Of a stretch of DNA of 36,152 bases, positions 24,593 through 33,088 are shown piece after piece. Made by a program: the position numbers and the translations under genes. Each line of letters begins with the position of its first letter. The first letter of the stretch is position 1. This DNA is from Ardenticatenaceae bacterium (GTDB lineage Bacteria > Chloroflexota > Anaerolineae > Promineifilales > Promineifilaceae): NCBI GenBank assembly GCA_030065875.1, contig JASJCR010000050.1, forward strand, positions 1 to 36,152. The letters are read 5' to 3'. The notes under the pieces were generated by a model that was not told the origin of the DNA, searched no databases, and was given only the letters and a program-made list of their open reading frames with translations.

Positions 24593-25483
24593 GTGAGCTA
24601 TCAACTTTCAATCATTATTCCCGTCTATAACGATTGGGATCTTCTTTTATTATGCCTTGAGCGGCTCGACCGGCAAAATTTTCCGGCCGAGTTGATGGAG
24701 GTGATTGTGGTCGACAATGGATCAACCTCACCACCCCCCACTACTGTTCATAAACGGCCGCACACCTTTCTTTTGCAACAGCCAACGCCCGGTTCTTATG
24801 GCGCTCGCAATACCGGAATTGCGGCCGCCCGCGGGGAATTGATCGCCTTTACCGACGCCGATTGTTTGCCGGCTCCGGACTGGGTTTCCCAGGGGATTGC
24901 CTCTCTCACGGCCGGGCAGGATGTCGGTTTGGCGGCCGGCCGGGTCAATGTTCTGCCCCGCGATCGACAAAATCCGACCGTTGTGGAGCGATATGACATG
25001 ATACGCGGGTTTCCGGTTGCAGAGTACGTTGAGCGCTGGCATTTTGGCATCACGGCCAATATCTTTACCCGACGGGAGATCATCGATGAGGTGGGACCGT
25101 TTGACCCCTCTTTAAAATCCGGCGGGGATTCAGAATGGTGCCAGCGCGTCCACGCGGCCGGGTATCGCGTTGTCTATGCCCCTGAAGCGGTTGTTGATCA
25201 TCCCGCTCGTCATTCTGTGGCTCAAATATGGGGCAAAGCGCGACGGGTAGCCGGCGGCCTGCACGATATGTTTCGGCGAACCTCTCCCCCTGTTTTTTAT
25301 TTGCGCCACAGTTTTTGGGTTGATCTTTTCCCACCGTACACCAAAAGCAAGGCGCTTCTCGGTCTTAAGCAGGTGTCGCTGTGGGAGAGAATCCAGCTCG
25401 TGGCCATTGAATGGGTGTACAACTATGGGCGTTTATATGAGCGGGTGCGATTGCTTTTTGGCGGGCGAACCCATCGCTCGTGA
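24593..25483 (+). CDS. family 2 glycosyltransferase
   Basis: About 296 aa with the GT-A fold. The opening strand is LSIIIPVYNDWDLLLLCLERL, followed by VIVVDNGS. The metal-binding DxD is FTDADCLPAPDW, and the later acceptor-side motif GGDSEWCQRVHAAGYR is typical. It would transfer a nucleotide-activated sugar to a cell-surface or lipid acceptor in the cytoplasm. The start is uncertain: GTG at 24593 sits right before the conserved fold, GTG at 24554 adds 13 residues, and neither has a clear ribosome-binding site. No membrane helix is seen. It is convergent with the unknown 318-aa gene, with only nine bases between stops. Confidence 0.9.
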   Translation: MSYQLSIIIPVYNDWDLLLLCLERLDRQNFPAELMEVIVVDNGSTSPPPTTVHKRPHTFLLQQPTPGSYGARNTGIAAARGELIAFTDADCLPAPDWVSQGIASLTAGQDVGLAAGRVNVLPRDRQNPTVVERYDMIRGFPVAEYVERWHFGITANIFTRREIIDEVGPFDPSLKSGGDSEWCQRVHAAGYRVVYAPEAVVDHPARHSVAQIWGKARRVAGGLHDMFRRTSPPVFYLRHSFWVDLFPPYTKSKALLGLKQVSLWERIQLVAIEWVYNYGRLYERVRLLFGGRTHRS

Positions 25484-25492
25484 GGGGGTTGC

Positions 25493-26449
25493 TTAAAACT
25501 CGTATTCGTATTTAACGCTGCGACGGGCAAAATCGCGCGTCATGCGAGCCACCACATCTTCCGGCGTGCTGCCCATGTACAGGCCGTACCGATCTTCTTC
25601 CGGCCGTCCTTCGATGGCCAGCCAGAGGCGATTGTGCTCCGCACTGAATATCGGATATTTCCGGCCGCTGACCATCACCTGATCCTCCGGGGTCAGAAGA
25701 GTTTGCACGGCCGACCAGGTTTCCGGCATGAGACGATCCGCCCGCAGATCAAACAGATCGCGCAGCCGGTGATCGACCTGCAGCGCGGCGGCAACCAAAT
25801 CGCGCAGGCGAAACACTTCCCGGCCGCTGTCGATGGGGGTCTCGCGCCGATTGCTGGCCGCATAGGTATAGATCGCCTGCCCATCGCCAGAGACGAACAC
25901 GGGAGCCCAAAAATCTTCTTCCCCAATCACCCGCTTCTTCAGGTACATCACCGGCCGGCGCAAGCCCAGCGTATGCGGATTGATGCCCCGCACGTGCAGT
26001 TTATCGCTCTTGCCATCCGCCCCTAACACCTTGATGCGGTGCAGATATTCGGTTAATCGTTCACGAACCTTGGCCAGCTCTACGTGGCGAAATACCGGGC
26101 CGCCGCCCTGCGTGGTAATAAACACTTCATCGTCGATGGTGTAAGCCGGATATACGTGTTTGGCGCGGCGGGCGATAAACACATAGCTGGGGAAGCGAGA
26201 GACGTTTATCAAGCTGCGACACAAAAGTTCGGCCGACTCCAATAAATTATAGGGTTTTCCAAGCGCGTTGAGCCGCACGCCGCAAATCTCGACGTGAAAG
26301 TGTTTACTGACGCCAACGTAGGTGATGTAGACCGGTATGTGATAAATTTTCCCGATTTCGGCGGTCGTGTTTACAATTTCCAGCACGATATGATAGGGAA
26401 TTCGCTCGTTATTTTCCGGGTTGGTGTTGCGCTCGACGGATAATTTCAT
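25493..26449 (-). CDS. conserved-looking protein of unknown function, 318 aa
   Basis: I do not recognise a family. The N-terminal third is strand-rich and Val/Ile/Tyr-rich (PVYITYVGVSKHFHVEICGV). The middle carries many Arg/His/Lys residues (VFIARRAKHVYPAYTIDDE, LHVRGINPHTLGLRRPVMYL). The C-terminal ~100 residues are mixed alpha/beta. There is no signal peptide, membrane helix or obvious catalytic triad. It appears cytoplasmic, possibly nucleic-acid- or nucleotide-binding given the basic surface. It starts just after the amt terminator and is probably monocistronic. Base composition and CGGCCG content match the core genome, so it is native. Confidence 0.75.
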   Translation of the reverse strand: MKLSVERNTNPENNERIPYHIVLEIVNTTAEIGKIYHIPVYITYVGVSKHFHVEICGVRLNALGKPYNLLESAELLCRSLINVSRFPSYVFIARRAKHVYPAYTIDDEVFITTQGGGPVFRHVELAKVRERLTEYLHRIKVLGADGKSDKLHVRGINPHTLGLRRPVMYLKKRVIGEEDFWAPVFVSGDGQAIYTYAASNRRETPIDSGREVFRLRDLVAAALQVDHRLRDLFDLRADRLMPETWSAVQTLLTPEDQVMVSGRKYPIFSAEHNRLWLAIEGRPEEDRYGLYMGSTPEDVVARMTRDFARRSVKYEYEF

Positions 26450-26473
26450 AATTTAATATCGAGTATACCTTAT

Positions 26474-26517
26474 AAAAAAAGTGTTGAAGATGGCCAAACG
26501 TCCATCTTCAACACTTT
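26474..26517 (-). terminator. intrinsic terminator of amt
   Basis: 16-bp stem (26478-26493 with 26502-26517), eight-base loop, and seven T on the minus strand (26474-26480). It lies between the amt stop and the start of the unknown 318-aa gene. Confidence 0.88.
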
Positions 26518-26561
26518 ATACAGGTGTATCTCTTTCCTGTTTTATTTACAACCCATCACCA

Positions 26562-27899
26562 TTAATCGGCGATGACCGCCCCAAATTCTGGGTAGTTGAC
26601 TGCGCCATGTTCGCTGATGTCCAACCCTTCGAGCTCCTCTTTTTCGTTGACTCGCAGAAAACCGATTGTTTTCAGAGCGTAAAAGACACCGAACATCAGA
26701 ACAAACGCCCAGATCGAGTAAGCCGCTGAGCCGAGCAGCTGGATTCCCAGGTTGGCACCACCAAACAAAGCGGTGGCGATGCCACCCCAGATGCCGCACA
26801 AACCATGAACCGGCCAGGCACCAACCGGATCGTCAATTCTTAAGCTTTCGAGCAAAACCATGCCGCCAACGACCAGGAAACCGGCGATTAAACCGATTAA
26901 CAGGGATTCGATATTGGTGACTACGTCGGCATTGGCGGTGATACCCACAAGTCCGGCCAGCATACCGTTTAAGGCCATACCCAAATCCGGCTTGCCCTTG
27001 TTGAGGAAGTAGCTAATCATCATGGCCCCGATGGCGCCGGTACAGGCGGCCAAAAAGGTGTTGACGGCCACCACGACAACGGCGATCGTATTGGCTTCAC
27101 CGGTCATGGCCAAAACAGACCCAGGATTAAACCCGAACCAGCCGATCAGCAAGATGAAGACCCCCAAGGTAGCGGCCGTAATGTTGTGACCCGGCATCGG
27201 ATTGGCGGTGCCGTCTTTGTTAAATTTGCCGATACGGGGACCCAGGACGATCGCACCGGCCAGACCGGCAAACCCACCGACGCCGTGGACGATCAGGGAA
27301 CCGGCAAAATCATGGAAGCCCAACTCGCTTAACCAGCCACCGCCCCACTGCCACGAACCGGCAATCGGGTAAATCAAACCGGTGAGCACGGCGCTGTAGA
27401 CTAGATAAGAGCGGAACTGCATCCGGCCGGCTACCGCACCGGAAACGATCGTAGCGGCCGTGGCGGCAAAGGCAACCTGGAATAAGAAATCTGTTTGGTA
27501 ATGCGGGTAGTAACCCGGATCCAGCGCATCCTGCCCTGGGATACCGATGCCACCAAAGCCGAGAATGCCGTTAAAGTCACCCGGATACATGATCTGGTAG
27601 CCAATCAAAAAGTAAAGCACGCCGCCAATACTCAGGTCCATCAAATTTTTGAACAGAATGTTGATGGTGTTCTTGCCGCCGTTAAAACCGGCCTCAACCA
27701 TTGAAAATCCGGCCTGCATGAATAAGACCAGCACGGCCGCGATAAACATCATCATGTTGTCAATAGCGAAGGCGATCTCATCGTTGGTAAATCCACCTTC
27801 CTGGGCAAAAGCTGTGCCGACCAGGCTCATCATGACGCCAATCAAAACCACGTTCCACAAAATGCGATGCACCCGGACAGTTGATAACACTTTCTTCAT
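26562..27899 (-). CDS. amt: ammonium transporter (Amt/MEP/Rh family)
   Basis: 445 aa. A cleavable signal peptide (ending near AFAQ, residue ~33) is followed by eleven membrane helices, the normal Amt layout. The twin pore histidines fit VHGVGGFAGL (~203) and WPVHGLCGIW (~364). The MQAGFSMVEAG and FNPGS regions are also family-typical. It conducts ammonium into the cell as a trimer. The ATG at 27899 has AGGAG upstream. It is divergent from gltB, so uptake and assimilation are organised around one regulatory spacer of 519 bases. No glnK follows. Its leader carries an intrinsic terminator that would have to be read through for expression. Confidence 0.96.
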   Translation of the reverse strand: MKKVLSTVRVHRILWNVVLIGVMMSLVGTAFAQEGGFTNDEIAFAIDNMMMFIAAVLVLFMQAGFSMVEAGFNGGKNTINILFKNLMDLSIGGVLYFLIGYQIMYPGDFNGILGFGGIGIPGQDALDPGYYPHYQTDFLFQVAFAATAATIVSGAVAGRMQFRSYLVYSAVLTGLIYPIAGSWQWGGGWLSELGFHDFAGSLIVHGVGGFAGLAGAIVLGPRIGKFNKDGTANPMPGHNITAATLGVFILLIGWFGFNPGSVLAMTGEANTIAVVVVAVNTFLAACTGAIGAMMISYFLNKGKPDLGMALNGMLAGLVGITANADVVTNIESLLIGLIAGFLVVGGMVLLESLRIDDPVGAWPVHGLCGIWGGIATALFGGANLGIQLLGSAAYSIWAFVLMFGVFYALKTIGFLRVNEKEELEGLDISEHGAVNYPEFGAVIAD

Positions 27900-27950
27900 T
27901 GAATCTCTCTCCTACAAATAAAAACCTGTTTGCTTTGCTTTTGAACCAAA

Positions 27951-28002
27951 ACAAAAAAGCCCACCTCAACCGCAAAAGGGATTTTGCGGTTGAGGTGGGC
28001 TT
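27951..28002 (-). promoter_or_regulatory. terminator/attenuator in the amt leader
   Basis: On the minus strand a perfect 21-bp stem (27982-28002 with 27957-27977) with a four-base loop is followed by six T. It lies ~30 bases after the predicted start of transcription and ~55 bases before the amt ATG. There is no upstream minus-strand gene for it to terminate. It must therefore act on the amt transcript itself. Confidence 0.75.
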
Positions 28003-28010
28003 CTTGGCCC
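27997..28010 (-). promoter_or_regulatory. candidate antiterminator hairpin with six-base loop
   Basis: GGGC-CAAGAA-GCCC on the minus strand. Its 3' half is also the first strand of the terminator stem, so the two structures exclude each other. The loop has G at position four, as reported for ANTAR-target hairpins, but C rather than A at position one. A possible first hairpin (28009-28025, A/U-rich) is weak. Confidence 0.4.
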
Positions 28011-28037
28011 AAAATATTTTTTTGGAATTCGTTTTCA

Positions 28038-28067
28038 ACTATACCGAATCCCCTTCAATTGTGTCAA
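28038..28067 (-). promoter_or_regulatory. amt promoter
   Basis: TTGACA (28062-28067), an 18-base spacer and TATAGT (28038-28043) on the minus strand. Transcription would start near 28031. Confidence 0.75.
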
Positions 28068-28079
28068 CCTGTACAATTG
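28056..28079. promoter_or_regulatory. inverted-repeat operator over the amt -35 box
   Basis: CAATTGT (28056-28062), ten bases, ACAATTG (28073-28079), a perfect 7-bp inverted repeat that covers the -35 element. A repressor or activator site is likely. Confidence 0.45.
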
Positions 28080-28090
28080 CCCGAAAAATG

Positions 28091-28110
28091 ATTGTGAAAT
28101 ATTGTGCAAT
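28091..28110. promoter_or_regulatory. tandem 10-bp direct repeat in the amt-gltB spacer
   Basis: ATTGTGAAAT is followed at once by ATTGTGCAAT. The centre lies about 50 bases upstream of the start expected from the TATAAT at 28142-28147, where activators often bind. Confidence 0.4.
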
Positions 28111-28141
28111 CTAACCGATGCGCCATAATTTCTCATAATCT

Positions 28142-28147
28142 TATAAT
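28142..28147 (+). promoter_or_regulatory. -10 element of the gltB leader transcript
   Basis: Perfect TATAAT. No good -35 is present at 16-18 bases (TGCGCC region), so activation is probably needed. Transcription would start near 28154, giving a ~265-base leader. Confidence 0.45.
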
Positions 28148-28283
28148 AGAGGACCCTAGGTCCAAGGTACTAGGGTGGATCATCGCAGAAACCTCATAAA
28201 TGAGCTGTAATCAACATAGACATCTAAGACAAAGTGTCTAGCATTACCACAGCGCATACCATTTATATTAAAAAGTAAAGCGT

Positions 28284-28344
28284 AAGCCGAAAGTCGATTC
28301 AGCCAGGTTGAGGAAAGTGACAAACCTTGGGATCGGCTTTTTTT
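28284..28344 (+). promoter_or_regulatory. terminator structure in the gltB leader (attenuator or small-RNA end)
   Basis: AAGCCGA (28284-28290) pairs with TCGGCTT (28333-28339) and encloses a second stem (28303-28309 with 28323-28330, one bulge). Seven T follow (28338-28344). It lies 75 bases before the gltB start and no plus-strand gene precedes it. Either the gltB transcript is attenuated here, or a ~190-base RNA ends here and gltB has a second promoter. Confidence 0.6.
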
Positions 28345-28418
28345 ATTTCTAATATTTAGATCCGTACATTAAAACAGCTGAATAGATTGGTGTTGATACA
28401 TTTGGTTAGGAGAGAGAG

Positions 28419-31400
28419 ATGAAGAAGAAGATTCACACCACCGCCCCACCCGGCCCTCAAGGACTTTACCATCCCCAGTACGAGCATGATGCTTGCGGGA
28501 TGGGTTTTGTCGTTCACATGAAGGGAGAAAAATCTCACGACATTGTGGAACAGGCGTTAGAGGTTTTGGAAAACATGGAGCATCGCGGGGCCGTAGGGTC
28601 TGAGGCCAACACGGGCGATGGGGCCGGTATTTTGCTGCAGATTCCGCAAAGATTTTTTCAGAAGGTGACGGCCGAAGCGGGGTTTGAGCTTCCTGAAGCC
28701 GGCCAGTACGGCGTTGGCATGGTCTTTCTCCCGCAAGACGACGCCCTGCGACAGCAGTGCCGACAGCAGTTGCAAGAGATTATTCAGCGTGAGGGGCAGC
28801 AGATGTTGGGGTGGCGAGCCTGTCCAACCGACAATCAGCTTTTAGGGGAGACTTCAAAAACAGCACAACCGGTCATCGAGCAAATTTTTATACAGCAGGG
28901 TGAATTATCTTCGGAAGACGATCTCGCATTTGAGCGCAAACTGTACGTGATTCGCAAGTTGGCTCAGAAAGAGATCATGAATCGGATGCCCAACAAGGGC
29001 AGCGATTTTTATATTTCCAGCCTCTCTTCCCGCACCATCATCTACAAAGGGATGCTGCAGTCGACTCAGGTCCGGCCGTTTTACCCTGATTTGGCCGATC
29101 CTGTACTAGAAAGTGCCGTTGCGGTCGTTCACTCTCGCTTCTCCACCAATACATTCCCCAGCTGGCATCGGGCGCACCCATACCGCTATTTGATTCACAA
29201 CGGAGAGATCAATACGGTCAAGGGGAACGCCAACTGGATGGATACCCGGCAGGCGCTGTTTGAATCGGCCGTTTTTGGGGATGATCTCGACAAGGTGCGG
29301 CCGATCATCGACCGCGACACCAGCGATTCGGGCATGTATGACAATGCCCTGGAGTTTCTCTATCTATCCGGCTACTCCTTACCCCACGCGGTGATGATGA
29401 CGGTGCCGGAGCCGTGGCAGAAGCACACGACCATGAGCGAATCGAAACAGGCGTTTTATGAATTCCACAGCTCCCTCATCGAGCCGTGGGATGGCCCGGC
29501 CTCAATCGGTTTCACCGATGGATCGGTTGTAGGCGCCGTGCTGGACCGCAACGGGCTGCGGCCGTCTCGCTATTACGTAACCAAAGATGATCGAGTCATT
29601 CTGGCTTCAGAAGTTGGCGTGCTGGAGCTGCCGCCAGAACAAATCGCCTACAAAGGGCGGCTGGAGCCCGGCCGGATGCTGCTGGTTGATACCAATCAGG
29701 GGCGCATTATCGCTGATGAAGAGATCAAAGAAGGGCTGGCTGCCGCTTATCCGTACGGCGAATGGCTTGCTGAGCACATGATCTCCTTAAAAAATCTGCC
29801 GGTCGCCGATCCGATCGTTCCGCCCAGCCAGGCGGCCGTCACCGAGCGACAGCACTTCTTTGGCTACACCTTTGAAGATATGCGCATTCTGCTGCAGCCG
29901 ATGGCGCAAAATGGGGTAGAGGCGCTGGGCTCGATGGGTGATGATACGCCACCGGCCGCCCTTTCAGATTATGCCCAGCCGCTGTTTAACTACTTCAAAC
30001 AGCTGTTCGCCCAGGTGACCAATCCACCGATTGACGCCATTCGGGAGGAGCTGGTTACCGGAACAGAGACTTTATTAGGTGGTGAAGGGAACTTGCTGGA
30101 GGCCAAGCCAACAGATGTACGGCGCATAAAGCTGCCCCATCCGATTTTGACCAATGAAGATTTGGCCCGCTTGCGCCACAACCCACACGCGGAGTTCAAA
30201 ACGGCCACGGTTTCCCTGCTGTACGACGTCCGCGGTGGAGGGGCTGCGCTGGAAAATGCCCTCAATCGGCTTTTCAAAAAAGCCAGCAAAGAGATTGATG
30301 GTGGCGCATCTCTACTCGTTTTGTCAGATCGCCAGGTTAGCTGGAAAAAAGGAGCGATTCCTTCCCTGCTGGCTGCGGCCGGTTTGCACCATCACCTCAT
30401 CCGCGAAGGAAAACGCACTCGCTGCAGCATCATCATCGAATCAGGTGAACCGCGTGAAGTTCATCATTACGCGGTGCTGATCGGATATGGGGTGGATGCC
30501 ATCAATCCTTATCTGGCATTTGAAACGCTGCAAAAGATGATTGAACGACAAATTTTAGTCGGCGTGCCGTTTGCCGAAGCGAAGAAGAAATATATCAAGG
30601 CGATTGTGAAAGGCATCGTCAAGGTGTTATCAAAAATGGGCATTTCCACGATTCAAAGCTATCGTGGCGCCCAAATTTTTGAAGCCCTGGGTCTGGCTTC
30701 CACTGTCGTCAACAAATATTTTGACGGCACCCCTTCACGGCTGGAGGGTATTGATATCTACGCCCTGGCTGAAGAGGTTCGACAGCGTCACAAGGCGGCG
30801 TTCCCCGACCGGCCGGCTAACGGCCATCAGCTGCCGGTTGGCGGCCGCTATCAGTGGCGTAACGATGGGGAATTTCATCTGTTTAATCCCTCAACCGTGC
30901 ACGCCTTGCAAATCGCCTGCCGCCAGGGGGATTATGACGCCTTTAAGCGGTATTCAGCTGACGTCAATAACCACCGCAGCCAGCTGTCGACCCTGCGGGG
31001 GCTGCTTGAATTCCGTCAGGATACAACCCCGGTTCCGATTGAAGAGGTTGAATCGGTTGATGAAATTTGCCGCCGCTTTAAAACCGGGGCGATGTCTTAC
31101 GGCTCGATCAGCGCCGAGGCCCACGAGGCCCTGGCCGTGGCGATGAACGAGGTTGGCGGCAAGAGCAATACCGGAGAAGGGGGGGAAAACCCGGAACGGT
31201 TTGAGGATGACCGCCGCAGCGCCATCAAGCAGGTGGCCAGCGGCCGTTTTGGCGTAACCAGCGAATACCTGGTCAACGCAGACGAAATCCAAATCAAGAT
31301 GGCTCAGGGGGCGAAGCCGGGTGAAGGGGGGCAGCTTCCCGGCCATAAAGTGTATCCATGGATCGCCAAGGTGCGCTATTCAACCCCAGGTGTGGGATTA

Positions 31401-33014
31401 ATTTCACCGCCTCCTCACCACGACATTTATTCCATCGAAGATTTAGCGCAGCTGATCTTTGACCTAAAGAGCGCCAATCCACGGGCCCGCATCAACGTTA
31501 AGCTGGTTAGTGAAGTTGGCGTCGGCACCATTGCGGCCGGCGTGGCCAAAGCCCACGCGGATGTGATCCTCATTTCCGGCTCGGATGGGGGGACCGGTGC
31601 CTCCGCCCAGACCAGCATCAAGCATGCCGGTTTGCCGTGGGAGTTGGGTCTTTCCGAAACCCATCAAACGCTGGTATTAAACGATTTGCGCAGCCGGGTG
31701 GTTTTGGAAACAGATGGTCAAATGAAAACCGGCCGCGATGTGGCCGTCGCCGCGATATTGGGAGCGGAAGAGTTTGGCTTCGCCACCGCGCCACTGGTTG
31801 TGCTGGGGTGCATTATGATGCGCGTCTGCCAGCTCAATACCTGCCCGGTAGGTGTGGCCACCCAAAATCCGGAGCTGCGGGCTAAATTTAATGGAGATCC
31901 GGCGCATGTCGTCAACTTTATGCGCTTTATCGCCCAGGAGCTGCGTGAGATTATGGCGCAGCTGGGTCTGCGCTCTGTTGATGAGATGATCGGCCGGACC
32001 GATTTGCTGGTTCAGCGAGAAACCAACCACTGGAAAGCAAAAGGGCTCGATTTATCTCCGATTTTGTATCGGCCAGAGGTGCCTGATCACGTCAAAACGC
32101 GACAAACCATCAGCCAGGATCACAGCCTGGCTCAGCGTCTCGATCAGCATACCCTGCTCGATTTGTGTGCTCCGGCCTTGGATAATCAGCACATCGTGAC
32201 TGCCGAACTGCCGATCCGCAACACCGATCGCGCGGTTGGAACCATCGTAGGCAGTGAGATTTCCCGCCGCTACGGCAGCGAAGGGCTGCCCGAAGGGAGT
32301 ATTCATTTGCACTTCAACGGCTCAGCGGGACAAAGTTTCGGAGCGTTTGTTCCCAAAGGAATGACCTTGGAGCTGGCCGGTGACGCCAACGACTATATCG
32401 GCAAAGGGTTATCGGGTGGAAAAATCATTGTTTATCCGCCGGAAGGGTCAACTTTTCTGCCGGAAGACAATATTATCATCGGCAACGTGGCGCTTTATGG
32501 GGCGACGGCCGGTGAAGCGTATTTCCGGGGTGTGGCCGGGGAGCGGTTTGCCGTGCGCAACAGCGGGGCCACGGCCGTTGTGGAAGGCGTTGGTGATCAC
32601 GGTTGTGAGTACATGACCGGTGGCAAGGTCGTGGTTCTCGGTCGAACCGGCCGTAATTTCGCGGCCGGGATGTCCGGTGGAGTAGCCTATGTCTTTGACG
32701 GAGACGGCACCTTTAAGGAGCGCTGCAACCAGCAAATGGTTGGCCTCTATGCCGTTGCTGACGAAAGCGAAGAGCAGGAGCTGTACGCCATGATACAAAC
32801 CCATGCGGTCAATACCGGCAGTCAGCTGGCGTGGCGGCTCCTCAACCAGTGGGAAACCTCGCTGCCAAAATTTGTCAAAGTTTTACCGCACGATTACAAG
32901 CGCATGATCGAAGCATTTGCCGCGATGGAAGCCGACGGGCTCAGCGGTGATGAGGCGATTATGGCTGCTTTTGAGGCCAATAAGAGCGACAAGGCGCGGG
33001 TAAGCGGCAATTAA
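28419..33014 (+). CDS. gltB: glutamate synthase large subunit GltB
   Basis: 1531 aa, full length for bacterial NADPH-GOGAT alpha subunits. It transfers the amide of glutamine to 2-oxoglutarate. The class II amidotransferase domain starts at Cys26 ([10 protein letters not shown]), the residue exposed by removal of a 25-residue propeptide. The central domain (~470-760) leads to the FMN-binding synthase domain (~800-1190) with [10 protein letters not shown] and [15 protein letters not shown]. The 3Fe-4S cysteines lie in [19 protein letters not shown] (~1130-1148). The C-terminal GXGXG beta-helix (~1265-1510) is complete. The ATG at 28419 has AGGAG upstream. gltD follows after a spacer that is wholly heptamer repeat. 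Confidence 0.98.
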   Translation: MKKKIHTTAPPGPQGLYHPQYEHDACGMGFVVHMKGEKSHDIVEQALEVLENMEHRGAVGSEANTGDGAGILLQIPQRFFQKVTAEAGFELPEAGQYGVGMVFLPQDDALRQQCRQQLQEIIQREGQQMLGWRACPTDNQLLGETSKTAQPVIEQIFIQQGELSSEDDLAFERKLYVIRKLAQKEIMNRMPNKGSDFYISSLSSRTIIYKGMLQSTQVRPFYPDLADPVLESAVAVVHSRFSTNTFPSWHRAHPYRYLIHNGEINTVKGNANWMDTRQALFESAVFGDDLDKVRPIIDRDTSDSGMYDNALEFLYLSGYSLPHAVMMTVPEPWQKHTTMSESKQAFYEFHSSLIEPWDGPASIGFTDGSVVGAVLDRNGLRPSRYYVTKDDRVILASEVGVLELPPEQIAYKGRLEPGRMLLVDTNQGRIIADEEIKEGLAAAYPYGEWLAEHMISLKNLPVADPIVPPSQAAVTERQHFFGYTFEDMRILLQPMAQNGVEALGSMGDDTPPAALSDYAQPLFNYFKQLFAQVTNPPIDAIREELVTGTETLLGGEGNLLEAKPTDVRRIKLPHPILTNEDLARLRHNPHAEFKTATVSLLYDVRGGGAALENALNRLFKKASKEIDGGASLLVLSDRQVSWKKGAIPSLLAAAGLHHHLIREGKRTRCSIIIESGEPREVHHYAVLIGYGVDAINPYLAFETLQKMIERQILVGVPFAEAKKKYIKAIVKGIVKVLSKMGISTIQSYRGAQIFEALGLASTVVNKYFDGTPSRLEGIDIYALAEEVRQRHKAAFPDRPANGHQLPVGGRYQWRNDGEFHLFNPSTVHALQIACRQGDYDAFKRYSADVNNHRSQLSTLRGLLEFRQDTTPVPIEEVESVDEICRRFKTGAMSYGSISAEAHEALAVAMNEVGGKSNTGEGGENPERFEDDRRSAIKQVASGRFGVTSEYLVNADEIQIKMAQGAKPGEGGQLPGHKVYPWIAKVRYSTPGVGLISPPPHHDIYSIEDLAQLIFDLKSANPRARINVKLVSEVGVGTIAAGVAKAHADVILISGSDGGTGASAQTSIKHAGLPWELGLSETHQTLVLNDLRSRVVLETDGQMKTGRDVAVAAILGAEEFGFATAPLVVLGCIMMRVCQLNTCPVGVATQNPELRAKFNGDPAHVVNFMRFIAQELREIMAQLGLRSVDEMIGRTDLLVQRETNHWKAKGLDLSPILYRPEVPDHVKTRQTISQDHSLAQRLDQHTLLDLCAPALDNQHIVTAELPIRNTDRAVGTIVGSEISRRYGSEGLPEGSIHLHFNGSAGQSFGAFVPKGMTLELAGDANDYIGKGLSGGKIIVYPPEGSTFLPEDNIIIGNVALYGATAGEAYFRGVAGERFAVRNSGATAVVEGVGDHGCEYMTGGKVVVLGRTGRNFAAGMSGGVAYVFDGDGTFKERCNQQMVGLYAVADESEEQELYAMIQTHAVNTGSQLAWRLLNQWETSLPKFVKVLPHDYKRMIEAFAAMEADGLSGDEAIMAAFEANKSDKARVSGN

Positions 33015-33087
33015 GATAGACATCAGACCACAGACTTCAGACATCAGAAGAGGTCTGTGGTCTGTAGTCTGACGTCTGTAGTCTGAA
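33015..33087. repeat. heptanucleotide array filling the whole gltB-gltD spacer
   Basis: It starts on the base after the gltB TAA and ends one base before the gltD ATG. Five units such as ATCAGAC and CACAGAC (33015-33049) are mirrored by five of the form GTCTGNN (33053-33087). The halves can pair into a long hairpin. No Shine-Dalgarno sequence remains before gltD. Confidence 0.9.
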
Positions 33088-33088
33088 C

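Noticed and set aside
28170..28195. T-box-like string AGGGTGGATCATCGCAG in the gltB leader
   Set aside because: It lacks the exact AGGGTGGNACCGCG consensus, sits ~110 bases before the terminator rather than next to it, and there is no room for a specifier hairpin after the expected start.
28200..28241. 13-codon reading frame in the gltB leader as a leader peptide
   Set aside because: No ribosome-binding site and no run of regulatory codons, so probably chance.
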